Shown: positions 1-8,321, counted from the first letter of the stretch. The stretch is DNA of 43,424 nucleotides from an uncultured Alteromonadaceae bacterium (GCA_947501935.1 CANMXU010000034.1:1-43424); one strand, 5' to 3'. The notes: a model not told the origin generated them from the sequence alone. Program-made: numbers and translations.

Positions 1-9
1 CAAGTGCAC

Positions 10-39
10 AAAAAAGACCAGGAGCAAAAGCTACTGGCC
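10..39 (-). terminator. Intrinsic terminator of rne
   Basis: Read on the minus strand, a 10-position stem (16-25 against 30-39, one mismatch and one G-U pair) with a four-base loop is followed by a run of six U (10-15). It lies about 57 bases past the rne stop codon, so it should end the rne transcript. Seen directly in the sequence; function inferred from its form. Confidence 0.85.
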
Positions 40-95
40 TTTCATTAAAAATTGTCAACGTATATCAGGACGAGACAAATAGCTATGCTGATTTT

Positions 96-3000
96 TTAGC
101 TTAACGCTGGCTTAGTAGGGCCTGCGCCACTTTTACTACTGGCACTTGATAAACTTGCTGACTTTCCTGAAGTGGCATAGTTAGCGCGTTCGTCTTTACT
201 GAAAAACGCAGTTGGCAATTCATGCACTGTGTTAATCGTTTCAGGTTTTGCCATTGGCGAAGAAGCACGGCAACGTTTTGATACTTTTACTTTTGTTGAT
301 TTTGCAACACGCGGTTTAGCTGGTGCTTTAGGCGCACTAACAGGTGCTTTCACTTTTTCAACTTTTACTGTTGCTTCAGCTTCTACAGGCGTGGCAGCAA
401 TTACTGGTTCTTCTGTAACTACCTCTGCTGTGTCTGCTTGCTCTGTATTAGTAGTGGCTTCAATTGGCGCTTCAACAACTTCAGCTGCAACTTGTGGTAC
501 TGCTACCGGTTCGTCTGCTTCGGTTTTTGGTGTTTCAACCTGCTCACCAAAGGGTAAGTCTTGTTGGATTTCTTGCTCTACTTCGACACTAGCTTGTTCT
601 GTAACCGCAACGGCTTCAATTGCTGGTTCAGCAACTTCCTCTACTTTAGCTGCTACTGCTGCTGTTTCTACAACAGCTGCAACATCAGGAGTAATTACTG
701 GAGCTGGCTCAGCAGTAGCCTCTTGCTTTGCTTCTGTTGGAGCAGGTGCTAATTCAAGTGATGCTTGATTTGGCTCTTCTGATTTAGCCTTTGGAGTTTC
801 AACAGTTTCAACAGTTTCAACAGTTTCAGCTTCAACTTCAACTTCAACCACTGGAGCTTCAACCTCTGGTTTTTCCGCTGCCTTATCTTCAATCGTTACT
901 TCTGCAGTAACAGGCGTTTCAGTGCTAACGGCTGCTTCGGCTTCAACATGTGGATAACGTGCTTCAACAGGATCTTCTTTTGCTTCAACAACAGCTTGAC
1001 CAGCAACAGCTGATGTTTGCTCAGTGTTTTGCTCGTTATCATTATTTTGACGACGACGACGTTGGCCATGTGAGCGAAGATGTCTTGGTGAACGTCTATT
1101 TCTAGGACGCTCTTCTTGCTCTTTTGAATCAACGGCTACTTCAGCACATTTTACAGTTTCTACAACGGCTTCAACTGTTACTTCAGTATTAGCTATAGCA
1201 GGTTCTGCTTGAGCTTTAACTGACTTGTTCGCTGGTTTGTTGTTGTCATTCATACGCACTTTTTTACGGTTATTTCTGCGTTGACGACGCTCAGCTACTT
1301 TCTCTTCTTTAGGAGCTTGTGCTTTATCTGCTTGAGGCTTACGCGCTGGCTTAGCTGTTTTTTGCTCTTGAAGATTTTTATCATCTTTAATCGCATTCTT
1401 ATTAGCTGGCTTACGGTCATTTCTGTCGTTACGTTCGTTTCGGTCATTGCGGTTATTTCTACGCTGACCTTGACGGTTTCTTTGTGGGCGACGTTCGTTG
1501 TTACGCTTTGGTGCTTCTTTAACAACGGGTTTTGCTTCTTCTTTAACTTCTTCGGCGAATAAGCCTTTTAGCCAAGAAAATAAACCTGAAAGAATACTTG
1601 TTGATGCTTGCTCTTTGGTAACAACGGCTGGTTTAACAGGCGCTGGTTTAGCTGCTACTGGTTGGTTGGTCGTTGGAGCAGACATGCCTTGTAGCATAGG
1701 TTCATCACGTTTAGCCGCATCTTTGTTGTACTTAGGCATAACCGCTTCTTCAACGGTAGCTTGGGCAACAGGAAGTTCGTAACTGGCTTCTTCAATGCTT
1801 TCGTCTTTTCTTACACGAATAACTTCATATTGTGGGGTATTCATATGAGGATTTGGAATAACCAGAATATGTACTTTATGATGCTTTTCAATATGCATCA
1901 CGCTGCGGCGTTTTTCATTTAACAAATAGGTAGCAACAGGTACAGGCACTTGTGCTTGTACATGTAATGTATTGTCTTTAATGGCTTCTTCTTCCATTAA
2001 ACGTAATACGGAAAGTGCAAGTGATTCAACACCACGAACATGACCAGTACCATTACAACGAGGACAAACACCTTGGCTAGTTTCGCCAATTGATGGGCGT
2101 AAGCGCTGGCGAGACATTTCTAATAAACCAAAGCGAGAAATACGGCCTAATTGAATACGTGCTCTGTCTTGACGAACTGCATCGCGCATTCTGTTTTCAA
2201 CTTCACGTTGATGACGAACAGGGGTCATATCGATAAAATCGATAACCACTAAGCCACCTAAGTCACGTAAACGTAATTGGCGGGCAATTTCATCTGCAGC
2301 TTCAAGGTTAGTATTAAAGGCCGTTTCTTCGATGTCGCTGCCTTTAGTTGCACGGGCAGAGTTAATATCGATTGACGTCATGGCTTCAGTCGGGTCGATA
2401 ACTATAGAGCCACCAGAAGGTAAGCGTACTTCACGTTGGAAGGCCGACTCTATTTGAGTTTCTATTTGGTAATGAGTAAATAAAGGAACGTCATTGGTAT
2501 ATAACTTAACTTTACTTAAAAAGTCAGGACGCATAACGCCGATGCGCTCTTTTACGCTTTCGAAGGTTTTAGGGCGATCAATTAATACTTCACCAATGTC
2601 ACGACGTAAATAGTCACGAATGGCGCGTACAATAACATTGCTTTCTTGATGAATTAAAAATGGAGCAGGGCGATCAGCTGATGCTTGTTCAACACGCTTC
2701 CAATAATCAAGTAATAGGTTTAAATCCCACTCTAACTCTTCATATGCTTTGCCAACGCCAGCGGTACGAACAATTAAGCCCATACCTTTTGGTAGCGCTA
2801 ATTTGCTCAGTGAAGCTTTAAGTTCAGTGCGTTCATCACCTTCAATGCGACGTGAAATACCACCAGCACGAGGGTTGTTTGGCATAAGTACTAAGTAACT
2901 ACCGGCTAAACTAATAAAAGTAGTTAACGCAGCGCCTTTTTGGCCACGTTCTTCTTTATCAATTTGTACAATAACTTCTTGGCCTTCGCGCAACACTTCT

Positions 3001-3272
3001 TTAATGTTTGGACGACCTTGGAAGGAATAACCTTTAGGAAAGTATTCGCGAGCGATTTCTTTCATTGGTAAGAAACCGTGGCGTTCAGCGCCATAATCAA
3101 CAAAAGCAGCTTCTAAAGAAGGCTCAATTCTGGTGATTTTTGCTTTATAAATATTTGATTTTTTTTGTTCGTGGCCAGGGCTTTCTATGTCTAGATCATA
3201 GAGTTGTTGTCCATCAACAAGTGCTACACGCAATTCTTCTGATTGGGTAGCATTAATTAACATACGTTTCAT
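96..3272 (-). CDS. rne: Ribonuclease E
   Basis: Essential endoribonuclease that starts mRNA decay, processes rRNA and tRNA and scaffolds the degradosome at the inner membrane. The 1058-residue protein has the S1 domain near residues 36-120, the DNase I-like catalytic acidic sites in SIDINSARAT (about residue 302) and VVIDFIDM, and the zinc-link CPRCNGTG at about residue 400, in the same order and spacing as E. coli RNase E. An amphipathic membrane-targeting helix (ILSGLFSWLKGLF) lies near residues 556-571. The C-terminal half is low-complexity: Arg/Asn/Asp-rich RNA-binding tracts, then long Glu/Val/Ala-rich stretches, ending in a short Ser/Lys/Gly-rich tail. The catalytic half is highly conserved, whereas the scaffold differs from enterobacteria, so degradosome partners cannot be read from it. 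It has its own terminator and a long structured leader. Confidence 0.97.
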   Translation of the reverse strand: MKRMLINATQSEELRVALVDGQQLYDLDIESPGHEQKKSNIYKAKITRIEPSLEAAFVDYGAERHGFLPMKEIAREYFPKGYSFQGRPNIKEVLREGQEVIVQIDKEERGQKGAALTTFISLAGSYLVLMPNNPRAGGISRRIEGDERTELKASLSKLALPKGMGLIVRTAGVGKAYEELEWDLNLLLDYWKRVEQASADRPAPFLIHQESNVIVRAIRDYLRRDIGEVLIDRPKTFESVKERIGVMRPDFLSKVKLYTNDVPLFTHYQIETQIESAFQREVRLPSGGSIVIDPTEAMTSIDINSARATKGSDIEETAFNTNLEAADEIARQLRLRDLGGLVVIDFIDMTPVRHQREVENRMRDAVRQDRARIQLGRISRFGLLEMSRQRLRPSIGETSQGVCPRCNGTGHVRGVESLALSVLRLMEEEAIKDNTLHVQAQVPVPVATYLLNEKRRSVMHIEKHHKVHILVIPNPHMNTPQYEVIRVRKDESIEEASYELPVAQATVEEAVMPKYNKDAAKRDEPMLQGMSAPTTNQPVAAKPAPVKPAVVTKEQASTSILSGLFSWLKGLFAEEVKEEAKPVVKEAPKRNNERRPQRNRQGQRRNNRNDRNERNDRNDRKPANKNAIKDDKNLQEQKTAKPARKPQADKAQAPKEEKVAERRQRRNNRKKVRMNDNNKPANKSVKAQAEPAIANTEVTVEAVVETVKCAEVAVDSKEQEERPRNRRSPRHLRSHGQRRRRQNNDNEQNTEQTSAVAGQAVVEAKEDPVEARYPHVEAEAAVSTETPVTAEVTIEDKAAEKPEVEAPVVEVEVEAETVETVETVETPKAKSEEPNQASLELAPAPTEAKQEATAEPAPVITPDVAAVVETAAVAAKVEEVAEPAIEAVAVTEQASVEVEQEIQQDLPFGEQVETPKTEADEPVAVPQVAAEVVEAPIEATTNTEQADTAEVVTEEPVIAATPVEAEATVKVEKVKAPVSAPKAPAKPRVAKSTKVKVSKRCRASSPMAKPETINTVHELPTAFFSKDERANYATSGKSASLSSASSKSGAGPTKPALS

Positions 3273-3611
3273 AGTTTGTGTGACTCATTTTTTAGTCACA
3301 ACACACCATTTGCTTGGTACACAAAGCAATCTTTCGCTATGCTAACAGCTATTTGTCAACCTCACGGGTGTCAATCTTACTACGCCATTTACGTAGTAAG
3401 CTGTTAAAAAATTCTGATTGTAAATTTTACTATCATGAACTTTTTCTTTGAAAAAAGTTCATGATGAATCTATGTCTTTATGTGCTCAGCTTGTGTGCTG
3501 TGCTGTCCCAGTGAGCATTTAATCAAATAACAAATCGTTGAAACGGCCTTTGCCGTGTGTATTCACGTGTTATTTATCAATGCTAAATGTTGCTCATCTG
3601 GCGTGATTATA
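3273..3611 (-). promoter_or_regulatory. Structured 5' leader of rne
   Basis: About 330 bases precede rne on its own strand without any credible gene. They contain three clean inverted repeats: a 9-bp stem at 3377-3401, a perfect 12-bp stem with 6-base loop at 3434-3463, and a GC-rich 5-bp stem at 3543-3556. A TATAAT hexamer on the minus strand (3606-3611) would start transcription near 3600, giving a leader close in length to the 361-base E. coli rne leader, whose hairpins let RNase E cut its own mRNA. The hairpins are seen; the autoregulatory role is inferred by analogy, and the -35 element is poor. Confidence 0.55.
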
Positions 3612-3906
3612 AAAATACTCATCTGCGCGGGAGAAAATGTTTATGCACGCTCTTTGACAGGTTACACGCATCAAATGTTGCAATAGGCCATTCTTTTAAT
3701 ATGTCATCGAAAGTTTGTTAACTTCTACGCATAATAAAGTGGCCGCATTATCCCTCTTACGTTTCGCTAAGAGTAAAACTTAAATACTGTTACTGTTAAC
3801 ATCTTGTTAGTAACATTTTTTATTATCCCACTATATCGAGCCATAACGCAATTAATTAGCGGTTTTAATTAGCCGATAGACGAAAAAAAATGATAAACTC
3901 CCGCAA
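3612..3906. other. Intergenic region between divergent rne and rluC
   Basis: Gene-free stretch between the inferred rne start point and the rluC start. It holds an 8-base direct repeat (CTCATCTG at 3593-3600 and 3618-3625) straddling the putative rne -10 box, and a weak 6-bp inverted repeat at 3754-3773. No open reading frame with a credible ribosome site and no RNA gene was recognised. Confidence 0.5.
3891..3899 (+). promoter_or_regulatory. Possible extended -10 promoter of rluC (leaderless start)
   Basis: TGATAAACT at 3891-3899 fits an extended -10 element (TGn plus TAAACT). Transcription would then start within a base or two of the rluC ATG at 3907. No Shine-Dalgarno sequence is present in the six bases between, consistent with a leaderless or nearly leaderless mRNA. 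No good -35 is present, so this is tentative. Confidence 0.35.
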
Positions 3907-4881
3907 ATGACAGAATGTAAACAAAATACAGGCGAAAAGCCTCAGGTTAGATACATCACAATTGATGGTGAAGATGCTGGCCAACGAATCGATAATTTCC
4001 TCTTAAGAACGTTAAAAGGTGTGCCGAAAAGCATGATTTATCGCCTTTTACGTAAAGGCGAAATTCGTGTAAATAAAAAACGTACTAAACCCGTATACAA
4101 GCTAGCTGTGGACGATATTGTCAGAATTGCACCCATTCGTGTTTCTGAAGAAAGTGCCCCTGTTTCCACTCAATTAAATATTGTTTCTTCACTAGAGCAA
4201 CATATTTTATTTGAAGATGAACGCTTAATTGTTATCAACAAACCCTCAGGTATGGCTGTACACGGTGGTAGTGGTTTAAGTTTTGGCTTAATTGAAGCGC
4301 TTCGTGCTTTAAGACCTGATGCGCGTATGCTTGAATTAGTGCATCGTCTTGACCGAGACACCTCGGGTTGTTTAGTCGTTGCCAAGAAACGTTCTGCCTT
4401 GCGTCATTTACATGAGCAACTTCGCAATAAAAAAGTACAGAAATTTTATCTCGCGTTAGTAAAAGGCCGGTGGTCAACTAAAATGACCCGGGTTACTGAA
4501 GGTTTAAGAAAAAATGATCTTAAATCAGGAGAACGCGTTGTTATTGTTGATAACATAAACGGTAAAGAGTCAGAGACACGTTATAAAGTAATGCAACATT
4601 ACAGTGACTGTACATTAGTACGTGCTTTTCCTGTAACGGGGCGAACTCATCAAATACGTGTGCATTGCCAATGCAAGGGGCACCCGATTGCTGGCGATCC
4701 TAAATATGGCCATGAAGACTTTGACGGTGAAATGAAAACTCAAGGCTTAAAGCGCTTGTTTTTACACGCTGCTAGTATCGAATTCACCCATCCACTAACG
4801 GATGAGCGGATAAAAATTGAAGCACCGCTAGAGCCTTCTCTTGAAAAAGTTTTAAAAAAGCTTACCAAAGCGAATAGTTAA
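3907..4881 (+). CDS. rluC: 23S rRNA pseudouridine(955/2504/2580) synthase RluC
   Basis: Converts three uridines of 23S rRNA to pseudouridine. The 324-residue protein has an N-terminal S4 RNA-binding domain (about residues 22-80, including IYRLLRKGEIRVNKKR) followed by the RluA-type catalytic domain. The signature HRLDRDTSG carries the catalytic Asp149, and the TGRTHQIRVH motif typical of the family follows. Length and order match RluC. It diverges from rne, the usual gammaproteobacterial arrangement. No Shine-Dalgarno sequence precedes the ATG. RluD and RluA are alternatives by fold, but the rne neighbourhood and the S4 domain sequence favour RluC. Confidence 0.95.
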   Translation: MTECKQNTGEKPQVRYITIDGEDAGQRIDNFLLRTLKGVPKSMIYRLLRKGEIRVNKKRTKPVYKLAVDDIVRIAPIRVSEESAPVSTQLNIVSSLEQHILFEDERLIVINKPSGMAVHGGSGLSFGLIEALRALRPDARMLELVHRLDRDTSGCLVVAKKRSALRHLHEQLRNKKVQKFYLALVKGRWSTKMTRVTEGLRKNDLKSGERVVIVDNINGKESETRYKVMQHYSDCTLVRAFPVTGRTHQIRVHCQCKGHPIAGDPKYGHEDFDGEMKTQGLKRLFLHAASIEFTHPLTDERIKIEAPLEPSLEKVLKKLTKANS

Positions 4882-4938
4882 AATTCATTATCAAGCTGCA
4901 AGTTTAAGTGGCAGCTAAAACGGTTAACTAAACTCACC

Positions 4939-5589
4939 ATGCATAATTACAAACTTATCATTTTCGATTGGGACGGCACCTTAATGAACTCGGTGCCGCG
5001 CGTTGTGGCTGCAATGCAATTAAGCGCTAAAAATATGGGGTTTAGCGTGCCGAGTGAATCGGCTATTAAAAATACCATTGGTATAAGTTTAGTTGCGGGA
5101 GTTGAACGTTTATTTCCTCAAACTAAACCTGCAGAAAAACAGGCCTTTATTGAAGAGTATAAAAGTCAGTTTCGCACCATAGAACACATTAATGCCGAGT
5201 TATTCCCAAATGCGAAAGCTTTGGTACAGCAATTAAGAGCCACGGATAAACGTTTAGCGGTAGCAACAGCCAAAGGACGTGAAGGTTTAGAAAGGGTATT
5301 AACTGATACTGATATGGGGAGTTTTTTTCATACTACTTATAGTGCTAATGATGCATTATCAAAACCGCACCCACAAATGTTGCATTTTATTTTAGATGAA
5401 CTAAAAATTGAAGCGCACCAAGCGGTGATGATTGGCGATACTGTTCACGATATGGAAATGGCTCAACGCGCTGGGATCGATCGTATTGGCGTAACCTATG
5501 GTGTACATAGCGAGGCTGAACTACAAGCTTTTTCCCCTAAAGCCGTGGTGCATTCTTTGATTGAGCTGCAAAAGCTACTAATTAAGTAA
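4939..5589 (+). CDS. HAD-IA family phosphatase (phosphoglycolate phosphatase-like)
   Basis: Predicted cytosolic haloacid-dehalogenase-type hydrolase of 216 residues. HAD motif I is FDWDGTLMNS (nucleophile Asp10, acid Asp12), motif II the Thr in VATAKG, motif III the Lys of SKPHP, and motif IV MIGDTVHDMEMA. The helical cap lies between motifs I and II, as in subfamily IA enzymes such as phosphoglycolate phosphatase and beta-phosphoglucomutase. It follows rluC after 57 bases and is probably co-transcribed, an association seen in related genomes. The substrate cannot be read from sequence. It ends at a palindromic terminator facing maf. Confidence 0.9.
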   Translation: MHNYKLIIFDWDGTLMNSVPRVVAAMQLSAKNMGFSVPSESAIKNTIGISLVAGVERLFPQTKPAEKQAFIEEYKSQFRTIEHINAELFPNAKALVQQLRATDKRLAVATAKGREGLERVLTDTDMGSFFHTTYSANDALSKPHPQMLHFILDELKIEAHQAVMIGDTVHDMEMAQRAGIDRIGVTYGVHSEAELQAFSPKAVVHSLIELQKLLIK

Positions 5590-5630
5590 TTTTATACTTT
5601 CCGTAAACGCGGTTACTACATAGAAAATTT

Positions 5631-5664
5631 ATAACGCCCTAGCTTATATAAGCTAGGGCGTTAT
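5631..5664. terminator. Perfect palindromic terminator between convergent genes
   Basis: A flawless 34-base palindrome (17 + 17) that folds into a long stem on either strand and is followed by moderately U-rich sequence in both directions. It lies between the HAD gene (+) and maf (-) and can serve both. Seen directly; bidirectional use is inferred. Confidence 0.8.
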
Positions 5665-5666
5665 TG

Positions 5667-5739
5667 TTTCAACTTTCAACTTTCAACTTTCAACTTTCAA
5701 CTTTCAACTTTCAACTTTCAACTTTCAACTTTCAACTTT
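5667..5739. repeat. Heptamer tandem repeat, (TTTCAAC)x10 plus TTT
   Basis: Ten exact head-to-tail copies of TTTCAAC followed by TTT, 73 bases in all. The array starts two bases after the palindromic terminator and ends seven bases before the maf stop codon. Every copy is identical, suggesting recent expansion by slippage. It is outside all genes, but the maf transcript must run through it (as GTTGAAA repeats) before reaching the terminator. Confidence 0.97.
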
Positions 5740-5746
5740 AGTACTG

Positions 5747-6337
5747 CTACTTTTGTTCAGCTAAAACATCTAAGCCATGTTGCTTTAATAAAGCAACCAA
5801 TTGAATAAGAGGTAAACCTATTAAGGTATTTGGATCATCCCCTTCAAGTTTTTCAAATAAACAAATACCTAAACCTTCACTTTTAAAGCTGCCAGCGCAA
5901 TTGTAAGGCTGCTCGGCATGAAGGTAGTTTTCAATTGCAGTGAGCGAGTTTTCTTTAAAATGCACATAAAAAGGTTCTACTAAGGAAAGTGTTTGGCCTG
6001 TTTTAGCATTTAATACACAAAGGCCAGTATAAAAGCCTACCTTTTTACCGCTGAACTGACTTAACTGTTTTACGCCATTTTCAAAAGTATGTGGTTTGCC
6101 AAGAATATCTCCGTCGCAAACAGCAACTTGGTCTGAACCTATAATTAAAGCATCGGGAAATTCACTGGCAACTGCTTGGGCTTTTTCTATCGCTAAACGT
6201 TCAACTAACGCAATAGGTGTTTCGTCAACTAATGCCGTTTCATCAATGTTGGGTTTAGCACAGGTAAAGGGTAAGTTAAGCTTTTCTAGGAGCGCTTGTC
6301 GAAATACAGAAGTGGAACCTAAAACTAAGGTTTGCAT
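5747..6337 (-). CDS. yceF: Maf/YceF family nucleotide pyrophosphatase (m7GTP type)
   Basis: House-cleaning pyrophosphatase that hydrolyses non-canonical nucleoside triphosphates; the E. coli YceF branch prefers 7-methyl-GTP. The 196-residue protein has the Maf signatures in order: LGSTSVFR at the N-terminus, PNIDE near residue 35, GSDQVAVCDGDILGKP near residue 67, and CAGSFKSEGLGI followed by EGDDPNTLIGLPLI, which are typical of YceF. It is divergent from yceD, as in many gammaproteobacteria. Transcription ends through the heptamer repeat into the palindromic terminator. The YceF assignment over other Maf subfamilies rests on the C-terminal motif and the neighbours. Confidence 0.93.
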   Translation of the reverse strand: MQTLVLGSTSVFRQALLEKLNLPFTCAKPNIDETALVDETPIALVERLAIEKAQAVASEFPDALIIGSDQVAVCDGDILGKPHTFENGVKQLSQFSGKKVGFYTGLCVLNAKTGQTLSLVEPFYVHFKENSLTAIENYLHAEQPYNCAGSFKSEGLGICLFEKLEGDDPNTLIGLPLIQLVALLKQHGLDVLAEQK

Positions 6338-6418
6338 TATAATTACTCAAAATATAAACAGATTGCTGTTAATATAAGGCCTATATTGATTTTTTAAAGA
6401 AATTTAACGAATTTTCTT

Positions 6419-6447
6419 TTGACACAGCCGCATCGGGGCTTTAATAT
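6419..6447 (+). promoter_or_regulatory. Sigma70-type promoter of the yceD-rpmF-plsX cluster
   Basis: A perfect TTGACA (6419-6424) is followed after 17 bases by TAATAT (6442-6447); TTTAAT at 6440-6445 is an alternative with a 15-base spacer. Either places the transcript start at about 6452-6455, only a few bases before the yceD ATG at 6457, implying a leaderless or ultra-short leader. Confidence 0.65.
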
Positions 6448-6456
6448 GCGCGGCTT

Positions 6457-6969
6457 ATGCAGAATCTTAAACTCCCAATAACGATAGACCCGTACAAAAG
6501 TGCTCAGCGACGCTTAGTCTGCGACGGGTATTTTGAATTGTCGGGAATGAACAGATTGCTTGCCGCATGTCAAAGTGTTGGCGAGCAAGCTAAAGTTAAT
6601 GTTAAATTTAGTGTGGATGAACAGGGCTTGATAGCAATATCAGGTACTGGCTCGGCATCAGTAACATTAACTTGTCAGCGGTGCAATGAAGGATTTGAAC
6701 AGGACTTAGAAGTTAGTTATTCATTTAGTCCTGCTAAAAATCCGGAAAAAGCCGCTGAATTGCCGTCATATTATGACGCAATAGAATTAGATGAGAATGG
6801 TGAAGTTAACCTGCGTGAATTAGTTGAGGATGAGTTATTACTCGCAATCCCGCTAATTCCTCGGCATGACCTTAAAGACTGTCAAGCAGCTGCTGACAGT
6901 GTTTGGGGTGAATTGCCTGAAGAGCTAGATAAGCCGAATCCATTTGACGTGTTAAAAAAACTTAAGTAG
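6457..6969 (+). CDS. yceD: YceD / DUF177 large ribosomal RNA accumulation protein
   Basis: Member of the YceD (DUF177) family, needed for normal 23S rRNA accumulation in plants and bacteria. The 170-residue protein aligns along its whole length with E. coli YceD: the MQ.LKLPIT.DP start, the CQRC motif around residue 75, an acidic central segment, and a C-terminus ending GELPEELDKPNPFDVLKKLK. The N-terminal match fixes the start at this ATG, although no Shine-Dalgarno sequence precedes it and the promoter sits almost on top of it. It is followed after 38 bases by rpmF, the near-universal partner. Confidence 0.93.
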   Translation: MQNLKLPITIDPYKSAQRRLVCDGYFELSGMNRLLAACQSVGEQAKVNVKFSVDEQGLIAISGTGSASVTLTCQRCNEGFEQDLEVSYSFSPAKNPEKAAELPSYYDAIELDENGEVNLRELVEDELLLAIPLIPRHDLKDCQAAADSVWGELPEELDKPNPFDVLKKLK

Positions 6970-7007
6970 CAATATTTTACTTACCAACCGATTTTAGGAG
7001 TTTGGCA

Positions 7008-7178
7008 ATGGCAGTTCAAAAGAGCAAAAAGTCCCGTTCAAGACGTGGCATGCGCCGTTCACATGATGCATTAGTTACTGAAAATTTATCAGTAGATCCA
7101 GTATCAGGTGAAACGCATCGTCGTCACCATGTAACAGCTGATGGCTTTTACAAAGGCGTTAAAGTAATTAACAGATAA
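7008..7178 (+). CDS. rpmF: 50S ribosomal protein L32
   Basis: Small 56-residue protein of the large ribosomal subunit. It starts MAVQKSKKSRSRRGMRRSHD and matches E. coli L32 throughout, ending GFYKGVKVINR. Like the E. coli protein it lacks the four zinc-binding cysteines found in many other L32 proteins. A good ribosome site (TTAGGAG, 6994-7000) lies 7 bases before the ATG. It sits between yceD and plsX, with 11 bases to plsX, so it is in the same operon. Confidence 0.97.
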   Translation: MAVQKSKKSRSRRGMRRSHDALVTENLSVDPVSGETHRRHHVTADGFYKGVKVINR

Positions 7179-7189
7179 GCGTTATTACT

Positions 7190-8218
7190 TTGACCGATCT
7201 AACCTTAGCGTTAGATGTTATGGGGGGCGATAAAGGCCCCCTTATAACAATCCCTGCTGCAGTATTGGCTGTTCAAAACATGCCGAGCTTGCATCTTATA
7301 TTGTGTGGTGACGAATCCGTTATTACGCAACAGCTTGAAATCCTCAATTTTTCAAATCATCCCCAACTCAGTATTTTGGCGACCAGCCAAGTAGTTGCTA
7401 TGGATGAAAAACCTGCCGTTGCTATTCGTAGTAAAAAAGACTCGTCCATGCGCAAAGCACTAGACTTAGTGCATGAAGGTAAAGCCAAAGCCTGTGTAAG
7501 TGCTGGTAATACCGGAGCATTATTCTCGATTGCACACTTTGTATTAAAAACCTTACCTGGGGTTGAACGTCCAGCTTTAATATCATCGTTGCCAACACAT
7601 AGAAAAGACAAACACGTTTTTATGTTAGATCTTGGCGCCAATGTATTTTGCGACTCGAACGTATTATATCAGTTCGCTGTTATGGGCTCGGTAATGGCAG
7701 AAGAAGTTGACGGTATTAAGGCGCCACGTATTGCGCTACTTAATATGGGCGAAGAAGAAATTAAAGGTAGTGATCATATCAAACTAACGGCTCAACATTT
7801 AAACGCCAATGATGCGATAAATTATATTGGTTTTGTTGAAGGTAATGATATTTTTTCCAATAAAGCTGATGTGATTGTTTGTGACGGTTTTGTTGGCAAT
7901 GTTGCGTTAAAAACCTGTGAAGGGGTGGCAAAATTAGTCTTTAACCGGCTACAAGAAGTTTTATCACAACACTTTTTTGCCCGTTTTATTGGCCAACTTA
8001 TTGCGCCAACGTTAAAAAAGCTCTTTAAAACCTTGAACCCCGACCAGTATAACGGCGCAAGTTTGATAGGATTACGCGGCATTGTGGTAAAAAGCCATGG
8101 CAATGCTAATGTTCAAGCTTTTTTATCCGCAATTAATGAAGCGGTTCAAGAAGTTCAAAGACAAGTACCCGATAAAATAAAAGCAAAACTTGAACAGGGG
8201 TTGTCAACGAAAGACTAG
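7190..8218 (+). CDS. plsX: Phosphate acyltransferase PlsX
   Basis: Peripheral membrane enzyme that makes acyl-phosphate from acyl-ACP, the acyl donor for PlsY in phospholipid synthesis. The 342-residue protein begins TLALDVMGGDKGP, the conserved PlsX N-terminus, and contains the SAGNTGALF motif and GFVGNVALKTCEG. A TTG start at 7190 places the protein exactly at the E. coli N-terminus (M-T-x-L-T-L-A-L-D). No strong Shine-Dalgarno sequence is seen in the 11 bases after rpmF, suggesting translational coupling. In most gammaproteobacteria fabH follows directly; here the next gene is fabD after 103 bases. Confidence 0.96.
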   Translation: MTDLTLALDVMGGDKGPLITIPAAVLAVQNMPSLHLILCGDESVITQQLEILNFSNHPQLSILATSQVVAMDEKPAVAIRSKKDSSMRKALDLVHEGKAKACVSAGNTGALFSIAHFVLKTLPGVERPALISSLPTHRKDKHVFMLDLGANVFCDSNVLYQFAVMGSVMAEEVDGIKAPRIALLNMGEEEIKGSDHIKLTAQHLNANDAINYIGFVEGNDIFSNKADVIVCDGFVGNVALKTCEGVAKLVFNRLQEVLSQHFFARFIGQLIAPTLKKLFKTLNPDQYNGASLIGLRGIVVKSHGNANVQAFLSAINEAVQEVQRQVPDKIKAKLEQGLSTKD

Positions 8219-8321
8219 TTTAAAAGTCTCCTAGTCAATCACGTACAGTACATATAAATTTTTTAATGCTTTTGATATTTTATCGAAAGTGAATTTTGTT
8301 AACCATTATTTAGGTAATCTA

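Noticed and set aside
229..768. Thr/Ser/Ala-rich plus-strand frame inside rne
   Set aside because: Complement of the Glu/Val/Ala-rich RNase E tail; low complexity and no start signals.
8289..8321. GTG start giving an 11-residue longer FabD
   Set aside because: The ATG at 8322 has a ribosome site, matches the family N-terminus and numbers the active serine as Ser92.
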